Of a DNA stretch of 64,000 nucleotides, positions 47,017-56,332 are shown piece after piece. Both the position numbers and the translations under genes were made by a program. The stretch spans positions 2,284,001-2,348,000 of the forward strand of contig NZ_CP082909.1 of assembly GCF_023822025.1 (NCBI RefSeq), given 5' to 3'. The notes beneath the pieces were generated by a model. It saw only the letters and a list, made by a program, of their open reading frames with translations, did no database searches and was not told the origin of the DNA. The DNA comes from Endozoicomonas sp. 4G. Its GTDB lineage: Bacteria > Pseudomonadota > Gammaproteobacteria > Pseudomonadales > Endozoicomonadaceae. Each line of letters begins with the position of its first letter. The first letter of the stretch is position 1.

Positions 47017-47843
47017 GCCGCTTCCCTCAAACTGGAATCGTAAAATTCATGAGTTAATCGCTGCAAAGAGATAACAGGCACACTGCACTCAACCAGATTA
47101 CCATTCAAAACTCTCTGCAATTCTTCCATCAATGGATGATTAACTTCATCTACCGTTAAAAGGGTCGCATCCTGAATAACAGTTTCAGCCTCCCGTAAGT
47201 CAGCCATTGCCACAGGTAGAGCCATTAGCTGCTTTGGGCTTAGGCCGAACTTTTCACAGGCAACTGTCATTAAACGGACTTTTCCGAGTTCCAATAAGCT
47301 CGAATCACTTTGGGCAACTACGCCAAACTGGCTCCACTTCAATTCATTGATAACCAGAAGTAGCTGGCTGATTATCGGTAGTGGTGTTTGATCTAATTTC
47401 CATATATCGAGTATCTGCTGCAGGCGATCACGAGCCTCTATACGCTGGTCAATGTATTCCAGTCGATTTTCAATATCAGAAAGCTGGCTTCCGAATTGTG
47501 CAAGCAAATCATCATGGCGAGCTATTTTTTGCCGGGCATCATGAATCGCTTTAGCGACTTTACTGACTCCTCTGGCAGTTTTAGCTATCTGCTGATCGTG
47601 CTGCTGACAGTATTCGATCAGCAGAGATACTCCGCTCCGCAGGTTATCATTGATAGCCTGTTGTTGCTGCTGTCTGTGACCAAACGCCAGGCCACATAAC
47701 CGCCCGGTGAAGGTGTTGCTATCAGCCAGATCTTTATTATGATCATTGCTTACAGCCAACACATTCCACATTTCTATAGCAGCTTTGTCGCTGAGAAAGC
47801 TGAACTGAGAACGAATAGGGTTTAACAGCGTTTGTTCAGTCAT
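47013..47843 (-). CDS. Helical protein downstream of a dynamin-like GTPase (RdcB/YjcZ position)
   Basis: 276 residues, predicted mostly helical. A coiled-coil part (about 105-140, KIARHDDLLAQFGSQLSDIE) is followed by a C-terminal region with SPKQLMALPVAM. There is no known catalytic motif, signal or membrane helix. It overlaps both neighbours by 4 bases, so it is translationally coupled to the dynamin-like gene and the patatin. In E. coli the crfC gene is followed by yjcZ (rdcB), a protein of similar size, and this may be the equivalent by position. I cannot confirm sequence homology. Probably a partner of the GTPase. Confidence 0.55.
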   Translation of the reverse strand: MTEQTLLNPIRSQFSFLSDKAAIEMWNVLAVSNDHNKDLADSNTFTGRLCGLAFGHRQQQQQAINDNLRSGVSLLIEYCQQHDQQIAKTARGVSKVAKAIHDARQKIARHDDLLAQFGSQLSDIENRLEYIDQRIEARDRLQQILDIWKLDQTPLPIISQLLLVINELKWSQFGVVAQSDSSLLELGKVRLMTVACEKFGLSPKQLMALPVAMADLREAETVIQDATLLTVDEVNHPLMEELQRVLNGNLVECSVPVISLQRLTHEFYDSSLREAA

Positions 47844-50164
47844 GCGGCTTTAACTCTCAGTAGCTTCAGGCCTTCGCATAGCTCATCAGTCTCACTGCTG
47901 ATGTGTTCCACCTCGCTTTGCTGAGATGATACCTGTTGTTTTAACTGCTCCTGCTCATCCTTAGACAGCTCATGATTTTTCAGGTTTTGTTCAGAATCGG
48001 CTTCCAGAATCCGGCAAGTGCCTTCCAGGTTACGGGTAAATTCATCAACATACTTTTTTAAGGATTCGCTTAAACCAGAAATATTGTCTGTCAGCTGGAG
48101 TTCTATATTTTGGGCAACTTCTTCCTGGATTTTTTTCATGTTTACCGTATAGGATGTCTCAGTGCGAATTTCGGTATGATAGAATAAGTCTGGTAAAAAA
48201 TTCAGTGAAAAACCAAATAACTTCGGTGGTTTCTTTACAGAATATCGTTTAGTGTCCTTCTGCACTTGGCTGTCGGCGCCCAAGCTCTCAGAATCAATAT
48301 TTAGAGAAAAGGTGGCAGGGTTGACTCTGACATGTGCCACTTTTTCAAGTTTTTGACCAAACCGCACTTCAAACTCAGACATTCTTCGCTGAATGTCTGA
48401 TTCCAGATCCTTTCGTCTATCAGTCAGGTAGTTTCTTAGTTTTTCGTTCAAACTATTTATATCTGCTTGAACTAGTTTAAACAGATCTCTTCGCGCTTCC
48501 TTAGCCTCGCGCTTTGAGCTAAACTCCTTTTGTCTACCAGTCAGGTAGTTTCTTAGTTTTTCAAAACTATTTATATCTGCTTGAGGCAGTTTTAACAGCT
48601 CTAATCCCGCTCCCTTAGCTTGCTCCTCGGCCTGCTGCTTTGAGCTTCTCTGCCGAAATGAGCTTGGTTTCTGGTCATTCTGGGTCTGAACTTTCCAATC
48701 AAATTTTTCTGTTTCAGCTTTAACCCATTGCTTGACGTTACGCATTTGATTCTCAGGCCAGCCATCAAGAACTTCATTCAAGCTGTCTCGAAAAGAAACC
48801 AACTCTCCCAACAGAGAGCTCAAATGGTCAATTTTCGCTCTCAGCTCATAAACTGTTGTATCGATATCTTGTCGTTTGTTTTGAAGTGTCATTAACAGAC
48901 GACCATCAATCAACTGAACTTTAACCTTAGCCAGAGAAGAAATGATTGCGTCGGGCCCTGCATTGGCATAAGCGCGCTCAATTGCTCCTTTCACAAGCAG
49001 AGGTTGCTTCGATGCAGAAAGCAGATTCCCGGCAAATTTAGGAAGCATACCCAGATAAGGTTCTTCCAACCCCTTTTCTGGGTCGTACAAAGTTGCCATA
49101 GAAGCTTTCAAGAAGTCACCCTGCCAGCCTTCTTGCTCAGAAATACGCCAGGATTGCTTATTGCTCAGTGATTTCTGAGCTTTAAGAGCAAGATAAGCAT
49201 GGCGTGCAGAGAGAGGGTAAACCCGGTCTTGCCCTAAATCTAACCCTTTGAGCAGTTTATCCTGCACGTAGGATCTGGTTGCTTTAGCATCCATGGAGTT
49301 ACAGTCTTCCTGGTCAAATTTATTGACTGCAACAATAATCCTGTCCTTATAGGCTTCAGCATAACTCTGAACCGCTGTCCTGAGTTCCTGATCTGATACA
49401 TTGTTAAGGGCTGTATAGTCCAGAGTACACAGAAGAACACCTGCTCTTTCTAACTGCTTATGAACAAGGTTGTTAAGGTGTTTCGTAATACCTGCTTCAT
49501 TGGCTCCCGGGTTGTCCACCAAAACAAGCTGACCTACCTGATTGATTCCGGTCTGATTCTCAAGGCATGCCATGGCAATATTTACCTCAGGAAAATCCTC
49601 ATCTCCCTGCAGGCAGTTTAAAATATCAGGATTGCGCCCTTCTTCGCAGGCAAAACGAGCAAAATCATTGATCAGCAGCAATTGTTGCTGGATAGCGTCA
49701 AGACCCGATACCGACTCGCACGCATTTAACGGGCCAAAACCCTTCTCAGGGTTCATTTTGTGACGATACTGCTCAAACTCTTCCTGATAATCCTGGATAA
49801 ACTGGTTAAACCAGTCCGCATGCTTGAAGTAATAAGTACCAGCACTCTCAGATGCACTATGACGAATATAGGTAGGAAGCAGGGTCATTGCTGTACTTCT
49901 GTTTGGCAGCAGTTCCTGGCCAACCAGACTGTTTATCAGAGTAGACTTGCCTGCTTTCATGACTCCCACCACAGCCATTTTCAGATCCAGGCTACCTAGG
50001 TTGGAACGTTCACGATTAATGGTAGAGAGAAATTCTTTTTGATGCTGATCGCTCCAGCTCATCGTTTCTGCATAAGACTCGAGTTGATCCAGAATACTTA
50101 TTGCTTTCTTTTGAGAAAAGTGGATGATCTGCTGCGGATCAAGCTCATCATTGATAGGTGGCAT
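47840..50164 (-). CDS. crfC: Dynamin-like GTPase, CrfC-type
   Basis: 774 residues. The N-terminal GTPase domain resembles E. coli CrfC/YjdA: GVMKAGKST (67-75, G1), then LVDNPGANEAG (G3) and VNKFDQED (G4). The rest is long helical bundle. Between about residues 505 and 585 a segment is tandemly duplicated (ADINSFEKLRNYLTGR and ADINSLNEKLRNYLTDR). CrfC binds the replication clamp and keeps sister forks together; other bacterial dynamins act on membranes, some in anti-phage defence. It is first in an operon with the 47013 gene and a patatin. Confidence 0.85.
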   Translation of the reverse strand: MPPINDELDPQQIIHFSQKKAISILDQLESYAETMSWSDQHQKEFLSTINRERSNLGSLDLKMAVVGVMKAGKSTLINSLVGQELLPNRSTAMTLLPTYIRHSASESAGTYYFKHADWFNQFIQDYQEEFEQYRHKMNPEKGFGPLNACESVSGLDAIQQQLLLINDFARFACEEGRNPDILNCLQGDEDFPEVNIAMACLENQTGINQVGQLVLVDNPGANEAGITKHLNNLVHKQLERAGVLLCTLDYTALNNVSDQELRTAVQSYAEAYKDRIIVAVNKFDQEDCNSMDAKATRSYVQDKLLKGLDLGQDRVYPLSARHAYLALKAQKSLSNKQSWRISEQEGWQGDFLKASMATLYDPEKGLEEPYLGMLPKFAGNLLSASKQPLLVKGAIERAYANAGPDAIISSLAKVKVQLIDGRLLMTLQNKRQDIDTTVYELRAKIDHLSSLLGELVSFRDSLNEVLDGWPENQMRNVKQWVKAETEKFDWKVQTQNDQKPSSFRQRSSKQQAEEQAKGAGLELLKLPQADINSFEKLRNYLTGRQKEFSSKREAKEARRDLFKLVQADINSLNEKLRNYLTDRRKDLESDIQRRMSEFEVRFGQKLEKVAHVRVNPATFSLNIDSESLGADSQVQKDTKRYSVKKPPKLFGFSLNFLPDLFYHTEIRTETSYTVNMKKIQEEVAQNIELQLTDNISGLSESLKKYVDEFTRNLEGTCRILEADSEQNLKNHELSKDEQEQLKQQVSSQQSEVEHISSETDELCEGLKLLRVKAA
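48414..48646. repeat. Internal tandem duplication within the dynamin-like gene
   Basis: Copy A (48414-48520) and copy B (48531-48646) share GTCAGGTAGTTTCTTAGTTT, then ACTATTTATATCTGCTTGA, then a common GCTTTGAGCT end. The reading frame is preserved, so the stalk-region helix is lengthened rather than broken. The two copies differ by point changes and a few in-frame indels, so this is not an assembly artefact of identical reads. Confidence 0.85.
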
Positions 50165-50346
50165 GCAGTACCCAGCCCTGTAGAATTAATATTGGCTGAA
50201 ATATACTGTGTTTCCCTGGGCGGGTTTATTGTGGTTTATGCCTACAGAACGCCAGTAATTCCCGCTAAATGACCAAACCCCTGTAATAGCAAGCTCTGCA
50301 AAGCACCAAAGATTCACCTAAGTCGTAAAATTCCAAAATAACAAGT

Positions 50347-50409
50347 ATATTCAAGCACTTACCGGCATTTTATGACGTGAAATCAATTTGGCAGGCCGGA
50401 TACCGACTC
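50347..50409 (-). repeat. Inverted-repeat element, right copy
   Basis: Complement of this stretch matches 45899-45961. Here the outer part is the end of the vapC coding sequence (ESVSGLPN, stop at 50383-50385), while the inner part is non-coding. It lacks the second hairpin arm found in the left copy. Confidence 0.8.
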
Positions 50410-50820
50410 TGGCTTTATGGCGATGGCAGGGTATTTTTTTAACAGCTTTTTATCGTAGGTAATTAGGGGAATTTCCTGATTTTTTGCCAGTGTAATAAAA
50501 AGAGTGTCATAGGCAGAGTGTTTGTCTTCACAAGCCAGAATAAGTGCTTCCCGCCATAACTGCTCAGTGGGGTGCACCTGACTGAACAGTGTGTTGGCAT
50601 CTTGGAGCACATCCAACCCAGTCTGAACGGGAATAGCTTCAAGAGTTATCCACTGCCATATGACATTGGTCAGCTCTGCCCTGATGGAATCCGGCACGTG
50701 AATGGTTTCGGTACGGGCAATAGCGGCCAAGGAGTCAACAGCATACTCTGTTTCATTCAAGAGACCATAGGCAAATACCATGGTGTCAATAACAGCATCC
50801 TTCATATTAGTGTTTACCAT
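50383..50820 (-). CDS. vapC: VapC-like PIN-domain toxin
   Basis: 145 residues from the ATG at 50820, which overlaps the antitoxin stop as TGATG; a longer frame to 50844 is not needed. The PIN-domain acidic residues are in place: VIDTMVFAY (first Asp), RAELTNVIW (Glu), SAYDTLFITLA (Asp near 110) and ITYDKKLLKK (Asp near 125). VapC proteins are RNases, often cutting tRNA. The gene tail is part of the inverted-repeat pair flanking the dynamin operon. Confidence 0.9.
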   Translation of the reverse strand: MVNTNMKDAVIDTMVFAYGLLNETEYAVDSLAAIARTETIHVPDSIRAELTNVIWQWITLEAIPVQTGLDVLQDANTLFSQVHPTEQLWREALILACEDKHSAYDTLFITLAKNQEIPLITYDKKLLKKYPAIAIKPESVSGLPN

Positions 50821-51044
50821 CAAGGACGCCCTTCGTTGCGCCACTCGTTCATTTCTTCGTGATGAATTTCCGGTAACTGGCTCCAGCGGTTTCTGATGCG
50901 CTCAAGAGTATCCAGCTTTTTCGGGTAGTGAGTTTCCAGTAGTTCCCGTACTTCTTGCTCCATAGAACGGTTAGCTGCTTTAGCCTTTAACTTGAGCCGT
51001 TCAACTAGCTCATCGGGCAGATTTCTGATGGTTAGGGTTGCCAT
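50820..51044 (-). CDS. vapB: VapB/FitA-like ribbon-helix-helix antitoxin
   Basis: 74 residues. The N-terminal MATLTIRNLPDELVERLKLK with ANRSMEQEVRELLE forms a ribbon-helix-helix DNA-binding domain of the FitA type. The acidic/Trp tail (RIRNRWSQLPEIHHEEM) should wrap the toxin. It is upstream of vapC with a 1-base stop/start overlap, the usual antitoxin-first order. Confidence 0.9.
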   Translation of the reverse strand: MATLTIRNLPDELVERLKLKAKAANRSMEQEVRELLETHYPKKLDTLERIRNRWSQLPEIHHEEMNEWRNEGRP

Positions 51045-51144
51045 AGGAGAATCTCCATTATCTTATGATTTAAATGCTAGCACATTGACAGCATTTTTTA
51101 CTTCCTCAATCAGGCATTTTCAAAACCTATGCAGAAGGGAGGTA

Positions 51145-51627
51145 TCAAACCAACCGCTCCTGAGAGAACAGAACGCCATTATTATCAGCGTAAACATACC
51201 CCCCAGGCACAAAATCAACACCATGAAAAGAGACCACCAGGTTGCTTTCACCCACGCCCTTTTTATCGGTTTTCATGGGATGACAGCCTAGCGCCTGAAC
51301 GCCCAGTGTCAAATCGGCTATGATATCGACATCCCTGATACAGCCATAGATAATAATCCCGGCCCAACCGTTTTTAATGGCACGCTCAGCCAACCTGTCG
51401 CCCAGCATGGCCCTGCGCATGGAACCTCCGCCGTCCACCACCAGAACTTTGCCTTCTCCCGGCTGCCCCAGCCACTCACGAACCAGGGAATTATCTTCAA
51501 AACATTTCAGGGTCACGACTTGTCCGTGAAAAGCATTCACGCCGCCAAAATTTTTGAAGCCGGGTTCGGCAACGGAGATCTGTTCAGGAAACTCATCGCA
51601 AAGATCCGGGGTGGTAAACGGGGTCAT
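51145..51627 (-). CDS. rraA: Ribonuclease E activity regulator RraA
   Basis: 160 residues. [19 protein letters not shown] at the N-terminus, [20 protein letters not shown] (about 68-87) and [15 protein letters not shown] (about 94-108) match RraA, which binds RNase E and lowers its activity. It lacks aldolase activity despite sharing a fold with DmpG-unrelated RraA-like aldolases. It lies 2 bases after ppsA, giving a ppsA-rraA operon. Confidence 0.95.
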   Translation of the reverse strand: MTPFTTPDLCDEFPEQISVAEPGFKNFGGVNAFHGQVVTLKCFEDNSLVREWLGQPGEGKVLVVDGGGSMRRAMLGDRLAERAIKNGWAGIIIYGCIRDVDIIADLTLGVQALGCHPMKTDKKGVGESNLVVSFHGVDFVPGGYVYADNNGVLFSQERLV

Positions 51628-51629
51628 GG

Positions 51630-53999
51630 CTATTTCGACTCACTATCAGCAAGATACAACCAGGTTTCCAACACAGAATCCGGATTCAGAGAGACGGTCT
51701 CGATCCCCTCTTCCATCAGCCATCTGGCGAAATCAGGATGATCACTCGGGCCCTGGCCACAGATACCTACGTATTTACCCTGCTTTCTACAGGCCTGAAT
51801 AGCCATGGACAATAACTGTTTGATGGCAGGATTACGCTCATCAAAGAGTTGGGCAATCAGACCCGAATCCCGATCCAGACCCAGGGTCAGCTGAGTCATA
51901 TCATTAGAGCCAATGGAGAAACCATCAAAGTATTGAAGAAAATCTTCTGCCATCAAGGCATTGGAAGGCAGCTCGCACATCATCATAACTCGCAGACCAT
52001 TCTCACCGCGTTTCAGACCAAACTTCTCCATGATGGCAGTCACCTGAGCCGCTTCCTCTGGCGTTCTGACAAAAGGCACCATCAGCTCAACATGGGTCAG
52101 CCCCATTTCATCACGAACCCGTTTCATGGCCCGGCATTCCAGTTCAAAACAGTCCTGGAAGTCTTCGGAGATATAGCGTGAAGCGCCCCTGAAGCCCAGC
52201 ATCGGGTTTTCTTCATCGGGCTCGAAGAGGTGCCCGCCCAACAGATTGAAGTACTCATTGGATTTGAAGTCAGATAGACGTACAGTGACTTTTTCTGGCG
52301 CAAAGGCCGCTGCAATAGTAGACACCCCTTCCACCAGTTTCTCAACATAAAAGTCTACCGGGCTGCTGTAACCTGAAATGCGCTCACTCACCTGACGCTG
52401 AACATCCGCAGGCAACCGGTCAAAATTCAACAGTGCTTTGGGGTGCACACCAATCATTTTGTTGATAATAAATTCAAGCCTGGCCAAGCCTACGCCTTTA
52501 TTGGGCAGTCGAGAGAAACCGAAGGCTCGGTCTGGATTGCCCACGTTCATCATCAGCTTGAAAGGCAGTTCCGGCATCACATCCAGATCACGAACCTTAT
52601 GCTCGAAGTTCAACAGACCCTCATAAATAAAACCCGTGTCCCCTTCTGCACAGGATACGGTAACGGATGCACCTTCACTGAGCCTGGAGGTCGCATCACC
52701 GCAACCCACCACTGCAGGAATTCCCAGCTCACGGGCGATAATGGCCGCATGACAGGTTCTGCCACCACGGTTGGTGACGATGGCAGAGGCCCGTTTCATC
52801 ACCGGCTCCCAATCAGGATCGGTCATATCAGTGACCAGTACATCACCTTCCTGAACCCGGTCCATCTCATCAATATCGTCAATCAGGCGCACCTTACCCT
52901 GACCGATTTTCTGACCAATACTGCGACCTTCAGCCAACAATTCACCCTGTTCTTTCAGGATATAGCTTTCCAGTTTTCTGCCACTGTTCTGACTTTGCAC
53001 GGTTTCAGGGCGGGCCTGAACAATGTAGAGCTGTTGATCATCACCGTCTTTAGCCCACTCGACATCCATTGGACAGCCGTAATGCGCTTCAATAGCCATA
53101 GCCTGTCGGCACAATTCAGTGACCTCTTCATCGTTGATGGAGAATTGCCCCCTGGCCTCCAGATCCACATCCACTGTTTCTACCGAACGACCGGTAGAGC
53201 CGGTGCGACCGTAGACCATCTTGATCGCTTTGCTGCCCAGCGTCCGTCTCAGAATACCCGGACGCCCAGCTTTGACTGCAGGCTTATAAACGTAAAATTC
53301 ATCCGGATTGACAGCACCCTGAACGACCGTCTCACCCAGTCCGTAAGAAGCCGTAATAAAGACAGCCTGATCAAAGCCAGACTCAGTATCCAGAGAAAAC
53401 AAAACACCAGAAGAACCAGTCTCACTTCGCACCATTCTCTGAATGCCAGCAGACAACGCCACATTCCTGTGGTCAAAGCCCTGGTGAACTCGGTAAGCAA
53501 TCGCTCGATCATTAAACAGTGAGGCAAACACTTCGCGAACCGCCACCAGCACATTGTCTGCGCCGCGAATATTCAGGAAAGTCTCTTGTTGACCGGCAAA
53601 AGAAGCATCGGGAAGGTCTTCCGCGGTGGCTGAGGAGCGAACCGCTACGGGCAGGTCATCACCTTCAGAAAGCGACTGGTAAGCATTGATAATGGACGCT
53701 TCCAGTTCCGGCCGGAAAGGCTCCTCCATGATCCAGCGACGGATTTTTGCACCGGCCATGGTCAGCGCCCTGATATCATTAATCTCCAGATCATCCAGCA
53801 GATCATGAATTCTTTGGTACAGTCCGTTGCCGTCAAGAAAGTCACGATAAGCCTCTGCGGTGGTTGCAAAGCCACCAGGGACTTTGACCCCGGCTTTGCT
53901 TAAGCCACTGATCATCTCGCCCAGGGAGGCGTTCTTTCCGCCAACTTTTTCGACGTCACCCATGCCCAGAGTTTCCAGGCCAACGACAAAATTATTCAA
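51630..53999 (-). CDS. ppsA: Phosphoenolpyruvate synthase
   Basis: 789 residues. It converts pyruvate plus ATP to PEP, AMP and phosphate for gluconeogenesis. The N-terminal ATP-grasp domain opens [18 protein letters not shown]. The catalytic His is in [20 protein letters not shown] (about 405-424). The C-terminal TIM barrel ends with [19 protein letters not shown], whose Cys is the usual active-site acid. It is divergent from ppsR, which encodes its regulator. Confidence 0.97.
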   Translation of the reverse strand: MNNFVVGLETLGMGDVEKVGGKNASLGEMISGLSKAGVKVPGGFATTAEAYRDFLDGNGLYQRIHDLLDDLEINDIRALTMAGAKIRRWIMEEPFRPELEASIINAYQSLSEGDDLPVAVRSSATAEDLPDASFAGQQETFLNIRGADNVLVAVREVFASLFNDRAIAYRVHQGFDHRNVALSAGIQRMVRSETGSSGVLFSLDTESGFDQAVFITASYGLGETVVQGAVNPDEFYVYKPAVKAGRPGILRRTLGSKAIKMVYGRTGSTGRSVETVDVDLEARGQFSINDEEVTELCRQAMAIEAHYGCPMDVEWAKDGDDQQLYIVQARPETVQSQNSGRKLESYILKEQGELLAEGRSIGQKIGQGKVRLIDDIDEMDRVQEGDVLVTDMTDPDWEPVMKRASAIVTNRGGRTCHAAIIARELGIPAVVGCGDATSRLSEGASVTVSCAEGDTGFIYEGLLNFEHKVRDLDVMPELPFKLMMNVGNPDRAFGFSRLPNKGVGLARLEFIINKMIGVHPKALLNFDRLPADVQRQVSERISGYSSPVDFYVEKLVEGVSTIAAAFAPEKVTVRLSDFKSNEYFNLLGGHLFEPDEENPMLGFRGASRYISEDFQDCFELECRAMKRVRDEMGLTHVELMVPFVRTPEEAAQVTAIMEKFGLKRGENGLRVMMMCELPSNALMAEDFLQYFDGFSIGSNDMTQLTLGLDRDSGLIAQLFDERNPAIKQLLSMAIQACRKQGKYVGICGQGPSDHPDFARWLMEEGIETVSLNPDSVLETWLYLADSESK

Positions 54000-54218
54000 A
54001 GCAGCATTCCCCGCTCTTTTCTATCTGCTTATGGCTGTTTCAGTTAGCCAGGTGTGCTTGTATGCTTATGGCCGGTGCTGAGTTCCCGGCTTTTTGTGAC
54101 GGCTTTTTTGTAACAACCGTCTGATACACAAGATTCAGTCCAGCCTATCGCTCTCGTGTTTCGGCAGGTACACTATGTTAGATTTTGTTATAAAATGAAA
54201 CACCTTAAAGGAAAAAAA

Positions 54219-55040
54219 GTGAAAAGAACGGCATTTTTCGTCTCAGACGGCACAGGAATCACGGCAGAGTCGTTCGGACAGAGTCTCCTGGCTCAGTTTG
54301 AAGGCTATGAGTTTCAACACGTTACCTTCCCTTATATAGATTCCACGGTAAAAACCATTCCGCTGATTGAAAAGATTCACAACATTCACAAAGTAGAACA
54401 AATACGACCTATCGTCTTTATGACAGTACTGAACGAAGACGTAAGCAACATACTCCACACCAGTGGTGCCTATATAATAGACCTCTTCCAAACGTTTCTG
54501 CCGGGCCTTGAGCATGAGTTTGGTCAACATCCTCTCTATAAAACAGGCAAAAAGCGTTCCACCACCCACAGCCATATTTACCATCGACGTATAGAAGCTG
54601 TTCAGTTTGCTCTTGATAATGACGACGGGGCAAAAACAAGAAATTATGATAAGGCGGATATTATTCTGCTGGGTGCCTCCAGAAGCGGCAAAACCCCAAC
54701 TTGTATTTATCTGGGTCTGCAATTTGGTATTTTCGCAGCAAACTATCCCATCACAGAAGAAGATCTGGATGAACCACTCAAGCTCCCCAAGCCCTTGCAA
54801 CCTCACAGGGACAAATTGTTCGGACTGACCATTCATCCCGGTCGTCTGGCGGGTATCCGCCACGAAAGGCGGCCGAACTCACGCTATTCATCCAGCCAGC
54901 AATGTCAGTTTGAAGTTTATACGATTGAGCAGATTTATCGCCGGGAATCTATTCCCTGCATCAACAGTACTGATTACTCTGTTGAAGAAATTTCGACTCG
55001 AATTATGGATCTTGCGCATCTGAAACGACGGTTGAAGTGA
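54219..55040 (+). CDS. ppsR: PEP synthase regulatory protein (bifunctional kinase/phosphorylase)
   Basis: 273 residues. I choose the GTG at 54219: an AAAGGA site lies 7 bases upstream, and the product then begins MKRTAFFVSDGTGITAESFG, as in other PpsR proteins; the frame to 54156 is less likely. A P-loop LLGASRSGKTPTCIYLG (about 149-165) is present. PpsR switches PEP synthase off by ADP-dependent phosphorylation and on by Pi-dependent dephosphorylation. Divergent from ppsA, as is common. Confidence 0.95.
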   Translation: MKRTAFFVSDGTGITAESFGQSLLAQFEGYEFQHVTFPYIDSTVKTIPLIEKIHNIHKVEQIRPIVFMTVLNEDVSNILHTSGAYIIDLFQTFLPGLEHEFGQHPLYKTGKKRSTTHSHIYHRRIEAVQFALDNDDGAKTRNYDKADIILLGASRSGKTPTCIYLGLQFGIFAANYPITEEDLDEPLKLPKPLQPHRDKLFGLTIHPGRLAGIRHERRPNSRYSSSQQCQFEVYTIEQIYRRESIPCINSTDYSVEEISTRIMDLAHLKRRLK

Positions 55041-55109
55041 TATGCTGACCAGAGGCTGACTGTTCTCGGTCAGCCTTCAACTGCTCCCGAAAGTCCTCAT
55101 AAAGGTATG

Positions 55110-56330
55110 TCAAAAAGAATCCCCCGGAACCCTCACCCAGCCTTCCATCAGCACTCGGGCACTGCGGCTCATAATGGCTTTTTTTACTGTCCACTCGCCG
55201 TTCTCCCGGACAGCTTCTGCACCAACACGCAGCACTCCGGAAGGATGCCCGAAGCGAACTGAATTCCGTTCACTGCCTCCTGCGGCCAGATTGACCAGTG
55301 TTCCGGGAATAGCAGCAGCGGTAGCGATGGCTACCGCAGCCGTTCCCATCATGGCATGGTGAAGCTTACCCATGGATAAAGCCCTCACCAACAGATCAAT
55401 ATCATCCATCTTGACCTGTTTACCACTGGCTGCGGTATATGAGGCAGGCCCGGCGACAAAGGCAATCTTGGGAGTGTGCTGATATTGCTCCGCTTCATCG
55501 ACATGATCAATAAGCCCCATCCGAACAGCGCCGTGGGCACGAATGGTTTCAAAACGGGCCAGCGCCTTTTCGTCACCATTTATGGCTTCCTGCAACTCGG
55601 TTCCGGTATAACCCAGCTCTTGTGCATTCAGGAAAATGGTTGGAATACCCGCATTAATGAGCGTGGCTTTAAGCGAACCACTCTCTGTTATATGGGCAGG
55701 AACGTCCAGATCATCCACCCGGTTTCCGGTAGGAAATAGCGCACCCTCGCCATCCGCCGGATCAAGAAACTCCACCTGAACTTCTGCCGCCGGAAAAGTC
55801 ACACCATCCAGCTCAAAATCTCCGGTCTCCTGAACAACTCCGTCAGTGATGGGTACATGGGCAACAATGGTCTTTTTGATGTTGGCCTGCCAGATGCGTA
55901 CCACGGAAATACCATTCTGTGGTACACGACCGGGATCCACCAGCCCCTTGCTGATGGCAAAAGCACCAACAGCGGCCGTCAGGTTGCCACAGTTACCACT
56001 CCAGTCCACAACGGGCTTATCAATGGCAACCTGACCAAACAGATAATCTACGTCGTGATCAGGCTGACTGCTTTTCGAGAGAATGACGGTTTTACTGGTA
56101 CTTGAAGTAGCGCCTCCCATCCCGTCAGTCTGCTTGCCATAAGGATCAGGGCTGCCAATCACTCGCAATAACAGGTTGTCACGGGCTTTACCGGGAACCT
56201 GTGCGCGCTCCGGTAGATCTTCCAGACTGAAGAAAACGCCTTTGCTGGTGCCACCCCGAAGATAAGCAGCGGGCACCCTGATCTGGGGCACATGCGACAT
56301 TGTTTTTTGTGGCATTGTTTTATGTGGCAT
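55110..56330 (-). CDS. prpF: 2-methylaconitate cis-trans isomerase PrpF
   Basis: 406 residues from the ATG at 56330, which overlaps the acnD stop by a few bases; a longer frame to 56423 reads into acnD. The N-terminal AAYLRGGTSKGVFF is typical of PrpF, and WSGNCGNLTAAVGAFAI holds the catalytic cysteine. It works with AcnD to convert 2-methylcitrate to 2-methylisocitrate where no PrpD exists. Last gene of prpB-prpC-acnD-prpF. Confidence 0.95.
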   Translation of the reverse strand: MPHKTMPQKTMSHVPQIRVPAAYLRGGTSKGVFFSLEDLPERAQVPGKARDNLLLRVIGSPDPYGKQTDGMGGATSSTSKTVILSKSSQPDHDVDYLFGQVAIDKPVVDWSGNCGNLTAAVGAFAISKGLVDPGRVPQNGISVVRIWQANIKKTIVAHVPITDGVVQETGDFELDGVTFPAAEVQVEFLDPADGEGALFPTGNRVDDLDVPAHITESGSLKATLINAGIPTIFLNAQELGYTGTELQEAINGDEKALARFETIRAHGAVRMGLIDHVDEAEQYQHTPKIAFVAGPASYTAASGKQVKMDDIDLLVRALSMGKLHHAMMGTAAVAIATAAAIPGTLVNLAAGGSERNSVRFGHPSGVLRVGAEAVRENGEWTVKKAIMSRSARVLMEGWVRVPGDSF

Positions 56331-56332
56331 CG

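Noticed and set aside
52443-53522. A 359-codon plus-strand frame opposite ppsA
   Set aside because: Antisense shadow of the highly conserved ppsA gene; low-complexity His/Thr-rich translation with no motif.
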